Assembly: GCA_964578935.1 (NCBI GenBank)
Contig: CAZOEW010000213.1
Span: 1-5,731, forward strand
Origin: JAQYVL01 sp964578935
Lineage (GTDB): Bacteria > Desulfobacterota > Desulfobacteria > Desulfobacterales > SURF-7
Length of the DNA stretch: 5,731 bases
Reading direction: 5' to 3'
The notes beneath the pieces were generated by a model. The model did no database searches. It saw nothing but the letters and a program-made list of their open reading frames with translations, and was not told the origin of the DNA. Positions 5,651-5,731 of this stretch are shown piece by piece. The number at the start of each line of letters is the position of its first letter. Within the stretch, counting starts at the first letter, position 1. The position numbers and the translations under genes are program-made.

Positions 5651-5731
5651 GGTTTTATCAAAATACCGTTCTATAACGGTTCGCTCGTAAGTTGCGGTAA
5701 TGTTTTGAAAGGCCCGTGCGTGATCGTAGAA
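5651..5731 (+). pseudogene. Separated C-terminal continuation of hyuA, in frame after TAA
   Basis: The 27 codons after the TAA stay open to the window edge in the same frame. They read GF-x-x-IPFY, then a variable stretch, then GPCVIVE. HyuA proteins typically have, after a VYF element like the NVYFEEE just before the stop, a P-x-Y element and then GPAIVEE at matching spacing. No good start codon with a ribosome site is visible here, so this looks like the rest of hyuA and not a new gene. The gene continues beyond the window. Confidence 0.65.

Noticed and set aside
1..5731. CRISPR array, insertion sequence or phage genes
   Set aside because: No regularly spaced repeats, transposase, integrase or structural phage proteins were seen in any frame.

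Overview
The window carries five convincing genes, all on the + strand. In order they are an MBL-fold metallo-hydrolase, a BrnT/BrnA-type toxin-antitoxin pair, a 12-helix MFS carboxylate-type transporter, and a hydantoinase/oxoprolinase A-subunit (HyuA-type) ATPase. GC content is moderate, Shine-Dalgarno sites are bacterial, and the family combination resembles what is seen in anaerobic Desulfobacterota (former Deltaproteobacteria). That placement comes from remembered family resemblance, not from a marker gene, so it is only a suggestion.

Layout: 1-101 is a short leader ending in a strong AGGAGG site. 102-1055 is the MBL hydrolase. 1056-1354 is non-coding; it holds a 27-bp near-perfect palindrome, a distant inverted copy of half of it, a perfect 12-bp tandem repeat and a good promoter. 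1355-1847 is the toxin-antitoxin operon, with the toxin first and its mRNA probably leaderless, and the antitoxin start lying inside the toxin gene. 1848-2108 is non-coding; it has a good intrinsic terminator that works only on the minus strand and a perfect minus-strand TATAAT box about 110 bp away, so it may encode a small minus-strand RNA. 2109-3389 is the transporter. 3390-3727 is non-coding with a hairpin, a direct repeat, a candidate promoter and two closely spaced GAACCG(G)TTC palindromes. 3728-5650 is hyuA.

The most notable observation is at the right end. hyuA stops at an in-frame TAA (5648-5650), but the same frame continues past it to the window edge and still reads like the C-terminal part of the HyuA family (a P-x-Y element, then a GP-x-V-I-V-E element). 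This is either a recent nonsense mutation, a sequence error, or a stop codon that is read through.

The transporter and hyuA are plausibly linked in uptake and ATP-dependent conversion of a small carboxylate or cyclic amide, but the 338-bp gap and separate promoter signals argue against one simple operon. The partner subunit (HyuB type) would be expected just beyond the window. I found no complete new multi-gene system; the unusual content is the interrupted hyuA and the structured non-coding gaps.
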